Assembly (NCBI GenBank): GCA_964561545.1
Contig: CAZLQF010000043.1
Location: 1 to 20,106, forward strand
Source of the DNA: CAZLQF01 sp964561545
GTDB taxonomy: Bacteria > Bacteroidota > Bacteroidia > CAILMK01 > CAYYUA01
DNA length: 20,106 nt
Direction: 5' to 3'
Shown: piece by piece, positions 16,458 through 20,106 of the stretch
How positions within the stretch are numbered: position 1 is the stretch's first letter
Layout of the letters: each line of letters starts with the position of its first letter
Position numbers and translations under genes: made by a program
The notes under the pieces: model-generated
The model's input: only the letters and a program-made list of their open reading frames with translations
Database searches by the model: none
Told to the model about the DNA's origin: nothing

Positions 16458-17645
16458 TTATTGGTTACTACTGTTATTAACCATGTTTTCTTCAGCCAGC
16501 CAACTAAGGTAATATTCCTTAAATTCTGTACTCAATACTTCTTCTGTTAGCCAAAGCGGTTTGAAGGTATCGATCATGACAGCCAGTTCTTCGGTGCCTT
16601 CTTTGCCAATACTGGCTTCAGCTGTTCCTGGATGCGGACCGTGAGGAATGCCCTGTGGATGCAGAGTAATCATGCCTTTTTCTACATGTTTGCGGCTCAT
16701 AAAATTGCCTGCTACATAATAAAGCAATTCTTCCGAATCCACATTGCTATGGGTATAAGGGGCCGGAATGGATTCCGGATGGTAATCGTATTTACGGGGG
16801 CAGAATGAACAAATCACATATTGATCACCTTCAAAAGTTTGGTGTACAGGCGGTGGCTGATGAATCCGACCGGTAATGGGTTCAAAATCGTGAATGGAAA
16901 AACCATAGGGATAAGCATAACCATCCCAACCAACCACATCAAATGGATGGGTGGCATAAATGTAAGGATAAATTTCATCATATTTGCGGATCTTGATCTC
17001 AAATTCCCCTACTTCATCATGGGTTTCAAGATCCCGCGGCTTTTTGATGTCCCTTTCGCAGTAAGGGGAATGCTCCATGAATTGCCCAAATTCATTTAAA
17101 TACTTTTTAGGAGGTCGGATATGGCTGGCAGATTCCATAAATAAAATCCGGTTGTCCTCATCCTCAAATTCCATTTGATAAATCGTGCCCCTTGGAATAA
17201 TCAGATAATCTCCATATTCAAAAGGAATTTTACCAAAGAAGGAATGCAAAGTTCCGGAGCCTTTGTGGATGAATAGCATCTCGTCATCATTGCCATTCTT
17301 GTAAAAATAATCCTTCATGGATTTACGAGGAGCCGCAACCCCTATTTTCACATCATTGTTCACCAACATGGTCTTGCGGCTTTCCAGAAAATCATCCGTT
17401 GGTTCCACATCCCAGGTCATAAAGGCCCGGTGTTGCATATTATTTCTTACAGCCACATTCGGGCTAACGTCAACCGGATCTTTAATGGCCCTGACTTGGG
17501 TGGGCCGATGGGTATGGTAGGTTAACGAACTAACACTTGAAAACCCATGGGTTGATATTAATTGCTCGGGATAAAGGTCGCCATTGGGTTTTTTAAAAAT
17601 CGTGTGTCTTTTATGGGGTATTTTTCCTAATTGATAGTAATGCAT
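16458..17645 (-). CDS. hmgA: Homogentisate 1,2-dioxygenase
   Basis: A 395-residue cupin-fold iron enzyme that opens the ring of homogentisate to maleylacetoacetate. It starts MHYYQLGKIPHKRHT and shows STHGFSSVSSLTYHTHRPT. The iron ligands are H299 and E305 in YTHSNVDSEELLYY, and H335 in HPQGIPHGPHPG; their spacing (6 and 36) equals that of the human enzyme (H335, E341, H371). It is some 45 residues shorter than the human protein, which I take to be usual for the short bacterial form. The next enzymes (maleylacetoacetate isomerase, fumarylacetoacetase) are not in the window. A TAACTTTG box precedes the ATG by 22 bases. It probably heads an hmgA-hppD transcript. Confidence 0.96.
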   Translation of the reverse strand: MHYYQLGKIPHKRHTIFKKPNGDLYPEQLISTHGFSSVSSLTYHTHRPTQVRAIKDPVDVSPNVAVRNNMQHRAFMTWDVEPTDDFLESRKTMLVNNDVKIGVAAPRKSMKDYFYKNGNDDEMLFIHKGSGTLHSFFGKIPFEYGDYLIIPRGTIYQMEFEDEDNRILFMESASHIRPPKKYLNEFGQFMEHSPYCERDIKKPRDLETHDEVGEFEIKIRKYDEIYPYIYATHPFDVVGWDGYAYPYGFSIHDFEPITGRIHQPPPVHQTFEGDQYVICSFCPRKYDYHPESIPAPYTHSNVDSEELLYYVAGNFMSRKHVEKGMITLHPQGIPHGPHPGTAEASIGKEGTEELAVMIDTFKPLWLTEEVLSTEFKEYYLSWLAEENMVNNSSNQ

Positions 17646-17667
17646 AGAAAATTTTCTTTTGGTACTT

Positions 17668-17675
17668 CAAAGTTA
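17668..17675 (-). promoter_or_regulatory. Putative -7 box of hmgA
   Basis: TAACTTTG on the minus strand (17675-17668) matches TAnnTTTG, predicting a leader of about 16 bases. It lies between the upstream 42-residue ORF and hmgA. No TTG at -33. Confidence 0.4.
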
Positions 17676-17686
17676 ACGAATAAACC

Positions 17687-17815
17687 CTAATCTTTTGTTT
17701 TATCCATGCCCTTAAAATAAAAATCATTGGGAACATTCCCAAATAAAGAGCAAACCATCCAAAAAGGGGACCACCCTGATTCAATCAATAGCCCAATTGA
17801 TGTTAATCCAATCAT
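17687..17815 (-). CDS. Possible 42-residue protein coupled to the asparaginase-like gene
   Basis: The ATG at 17815 starts one base after the TAA of the asparaginase-like gene (17819-17817), a typical layout for translational coupling. The 42 residues are mostly hydrophobic at first (MIGLTSIGLLIESGWSPFWM), then VCSLFGNVPNDFYFKG and a charged end (MDKTKD). No family is recognised. The composition is protein-like and the frame ends before the hmgA -7 box, so it fits between its neighbours without conflict. It could be a small membrane-associated protein or the tail of a lost gene. Confidence 0.45.
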   Translation of the reverse strand: MIGLTSIGLLIESGWSPFWMVCSLFGNVPNDFYFKGMDKTKD

Positions 17816-17816
17816 A

Positions 17817-18305
17817 TTAATTGATTTCCTCAAACAAGCCATAATCATTGTTCTTCCTAACATTGTCCCAGGTGAAATAGCGGCCATTCATAGCAATGTA
17901 GACTCCTGCCGGCAAAGCCTGTACAAAAGCCAGGGCACTTCCTAAATTAAACAAACCATCAGAACTACCAAATTTATAGGGGATCATGGCTCCGGTTAAA
18001 ACAACAGTTTTATCTTTTAACTGCTTGCCTAACAACTCAGCAGTATCCGTCATGGTATCCGTTCCATGGGTGATTAAAATCCGGTCTTCAGAACTTTCCC
18101 GGCATTGATCCAGAATAAGATTCCTATCATCTTCACTCATATCGAGGCTGTCCTTTAACATAAGGGTTTCCAATACCGTATCTACCCTTGATCTTCCCAA
18201 ATCGAGCATGTCGGGCAAGTGGGTAGCCTTAAAAAACAACTGACCGGTAAGTTCATTGTATTCTTTATCAAAAGTACCTCCGGTAATATATATTCTGACT
18301 TTCAT
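17817..18305 (-). CDS. Single-domain asparaginase-like protein
   Basis: A 162-residue protein equal to the N-terminal domain of type I/II L-asparaginases. The motif YITGGTFDK holds the first catalytic Thr (T11). ILITHGTDTM gives T82 and D83, and DKTVVLTGAM gives K99. SSDGLFNLGSALAFVQ follows as in full-length enzymes (SADGPFN). The C-terminal domain (~170 residues) that normally completes the active-site dimer is absent, yet the protein ends cleanly (GLFEEIN). This length matches my recollection of a short asparaginase-domain family in bacteria; activity is uncertain. The frame runs back to 18428, but MKVRIYITGG at 18305 is the natural start. A 42-residue ORF begins one base after the stop. 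Confidence 0.88.
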   Translation of the reverse strand: MKVRIYITGGTFDKEYNELTGQLFFKATHLPDMLDLGRSRVDTVLETLMLKDSLDMSEDDRNLILDQCRESSEDRILITHGTDTMTDTAELLGKQLKDKTVVLTGAMIPYKFGSSDGLFNLGSALAFVQALPAGVYIAMNGRYFTWDNVRKNNDYGLFEEIN

Positions 18306-18476
18306 TGGATAAGCAAGTATTTTATCAATCGCAAAATAGGTAAAAATTTCAGGGAAATATAGCATAATAGGTATGCTACTAATAATACCACTTAGAAACT
18401 GAGCATTGGATGACTTGATCATTACCAAATAAAGCCATAATTACCAATTAGGTCATTAAATCTCCATTACCTGTGT

Positions 18477-18520
18477 AAAAAAAGCCCACAACTCCATTAA
18501 GAATTGCGGGCTTTTAAAAT
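18477..18520 (-). terminator. Rho-independent terminator of the PKD-repeat gene
   Basis: AAAAGCCC (18480-18487) pairs with GGGCTTTT (18508-18515), extended inside by CAA/TTG, with a 12-base loop. On the minus strand it ends in seven T (18483-18477). It begins 26 bases after the stop of the PKD protein gene. Confidence 0.8.
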
Positions 18521-18540
18521 TTAGTTACGAAATAAAAGAA

Positions 18541-20106
18541 CTATTTGAGTCGCATCAATTCTTTGTTATGTATTTGATCGTTGATCTTCAACCTAATAAT
18601 GTACAAGCTTGAAGCGGATTCGATTTCGCTGGTGTTAAACTTGTATTCGTATTGACCGCTGTTTTGTTCACCTTCTGCCAATACTTGTACCTGCTTGCCA
18701 AAGCTATTGTAGATCTCCAGCTTAACATTGGACTGTTTTAGCAAGCGGTACTTGATCCTTGCTTCATCTTTAAATGGATTGGGATAAGTTTCAAAACTTC
18801 CTCGAATCATTCCGCTTTCATCCAAAGCTGTAATGTTGAATACGGGGACTGTATCAATATTGATGCGGTTACATCCATTAGTTTTGGTGGCTTTAAGTTC
18901 TACATAATAAACCCCTTCTTGACTGTACTGATGATCTGGAGTTGCAACACTTGCTGTATTGCCATCGTCAAAATCCCACTGGTAATCACTAAGGGTGGTA
19001 TCATTAGCTTTAAATTGAACCAAACCGCCAGATTGCTTGGTATAGTCAAAATCTGCAGTTGGACTTTGAGCTAAGGCAATTTGTGCAGTTGTTGAATCGA
19101 CACAATTACGATTGGAAGTAACGATCAGTTTGGTAGTAAAGGTATCAGCTGCTTCGTAAACATGCGTAGGATTTAAGGTATTGGATTGCGCTCCATCGCC
19201 AAACTCCCAATTATAACCCATTTGTCCTTTATCAATACTGGATTGATTATTGAATTGCACAGGATCGTGCGAGCAATTGGCATTGGATGCTATTTGAAAA
19301 TCGGCCGTTGGTTTATCCCGCAGGTGAACCACCTTAGCAATTGAATCATGGCAGCCATTAGAAGTATTGGCAACCAATGACGGAGTGAAAACATCACCGG
19401 AGGTATAGAGGTGTTTGGGAGCCTTTTGAGTGGACGTATTGTTGTCGTCAAAATTCCATTGATAAGTGATATCGTTATCACTGTATTGGGTATTGTTGAC
19501 AAATTGAGTGGAATCGCCTTCACACGCAACCGGAGCAGCAAAATCAACCTCAGGTGTTTCAAAGTTTGCTACCTGCTTCGATGCTGTGTCAACGCACCCG
19601 CTATCTGATACAACAGCTAGTTGCACCTGATAGGTACCAGGATTATCAAACAGATAAGCCGGTTCTTTTGTCTGAAGTGTGTCCTCATTGCCAACATACC
19701 ATTTGTAATTGATATCAGAACCGGTATAGGTAGATTCATTGGTAAACCTTGCACTGTCACCCTCACAAACGTCATTGACCGAGAATTGAGCAATAGGTTG
19801 TTCATGAATATTGAGGGTTTTAACTAAGGTATCCGCACAATTCTGGTTGGTTTCCGCGACCAGTTCAACCTGGTAATTGCCAAATGTATCGTAAACATGA
19901 TCAGGAGCTACTTTTGACGTGGTATCGCCATCACCAAAATCCCATTTGTAGCTTAATCCCGAATTGGAGAAAGTCGTATTGTTAACAACAACAACCGTAT
20001 CCTGACTGCATTCATTGGAAGCCGTAAAAGCTACTTCAGGCGATGGTCTTACTGTCATTGGTTGGGTTACTGAGTCCTGGCAATTGGCATTCGAAGTAGC
20101 CACCAA
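18541..20106 (-). CDS. PKD-repeat surface protein with T9SS sorting domain (C-terminal part)
   Basis: The visible 521 residues are the C-terminal end of a large secreted protein; the frame is open at the window edge, so the start lies beyond 20106. They hold the tail of one PKD-like domain, then five complete ones at visible residues 24-104, 105-185, 186-266, 267-349 and 350-426, with a nearly constant 81-residue period. Each shows YxWxFGDG-type motifs (KWDFGDGDTT, NWEFGDGAQS, QWDFDDGNTA). The first four carry a cysteine near repeat position 10 and another near 67; the fifth lacks the first. A T9SS type A sorting domain ends the protein (YPNPFKDEARIKYRLL, EIYNSFGKQV, LYIIRLKINDQ). It should be exported across the outer membrane and act at the surface, perhaps in adhesion or gliding. 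No enzyme domain is visible here. Confidence 0.92.
   Translation of the reverse strand: MVATSNANCQDSVTQPMTVRPSPEVAFTASNECSQDTVVVVNNTTFSNSGLSYKWDFGDGDTTSKVAPDHVYDTFGNYQVELVAETNQNCADTLVKTLNIHEQPIAQFSVNDVCEGDSARFTNESTYTGSDINYKWYVGNEDTLQTKEPAYLFDNPGTYQVQLAVVSDSGCVDTASKQVANFETPEVDFAAPVACEGDSTQFVNNTQYSDNDITYQWNFDDNNTSTQKAPKHLYTSGDVFTPSLVANTSNGCHDSIAKVVHLRDKPTADFQIASNANCSHDPVQFNNQSSIDKGQMGYNWEFGDGAQSNTLNPTHVYEAADTFTTKLIVTSNRNCVDSTTAQIALAQSPTADFDYTKQSGGLVQFKANDTTLSDYQWDFDDGNTASVATPDHQYSQEGVYYVELKATKTNGCNRINIDTVPVFNITALDESGMIRGSFETYPNPFKDEARIKYRLLKQSNVKLEIYNSFGKQVQVLAEGEQNSGQYEYKFNTSEIESASSLYIIRLKINDQIHNKELMRLK

Noticed and set aside
18306..18428. 41-residue N-terminal extension of the asparaginase-like protein
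   Set aside because: The family starts directly at the first beta strand with the GGT motif, which MKVRIYITGG provides; the extension looks like translated leader.

Overview
The window looks like a chromosomal segment from a member of the Bacteroidetes (Bacteroidota). The evidence is two secreted proteins ending in type IX secretion (T9SS) sorting domains, Bacteroidetes-style lipoproteins, and several matches to the Bacteroidetes -7 promoter box (TAnnTTTG) just upstream of starts. All named genes are ordinary chromosomal functions. No rRNA, tRNA, CRISPR array or intact mobile element was seen. Every gene except one (9441-10658) lies on the minus strand, so the layout is given in coordinate order although transcription mostly runs leftward.

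Left part (1-9000, comparatively GC-rich): the N-terminal part of a tyrosine recombinase cut by the window edge; a D-threonine-aldolase/D-serine-dehydratase-like PLP enzyme; a large secreted T9SS cargo protein; tilS (tRNA-Ile lysidine synthase); icd (NADP-isocitrate dehydrogenase); and dnaX (clamp-loader tau/gamma). The dnaX gene carries a nine-A run with stop codons immediately after it in both alternative frames. This looks like a programmed slippage site for making a short gamma form.

Middle (9000-11550, AT-rich): a plus-strand gene for an exported protein joining a 17-residue bactofilin-like beta-repeat to a multi-spanning membrane domain. It is followed by 894 bases without a convincing gene but with a 53-base near-perfect palindrome that resembles abutted transposon ends or a very strong hairpin.

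Right part (11553-20106): a compact rpsT-radC-peroxiredoxin run; a decayed lipoprotein gene next to an intact paralogue; a TlpA-like periplasmic thioredoxin; hmgA and hppD, two consecutive steps of tyrosine degradation through homogentisate; a single-domain asparaginase-like protein with a probable 42-residue ORF starting one base after its stop; and the C-terminal 521 residues of a PKD-repeat T9SS adhesin-like protein that continues past the window.

Most of the window is ordinary housekeeping and catabolic content. The strongest item for a second look is the dnaX slippage site. Next are the 53-base palindrome, the broken lipoprotein paralogue, the beta-repeat membrane protein and the coupled 42-residue ORF. 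No clearly new multi-gene system is visible.
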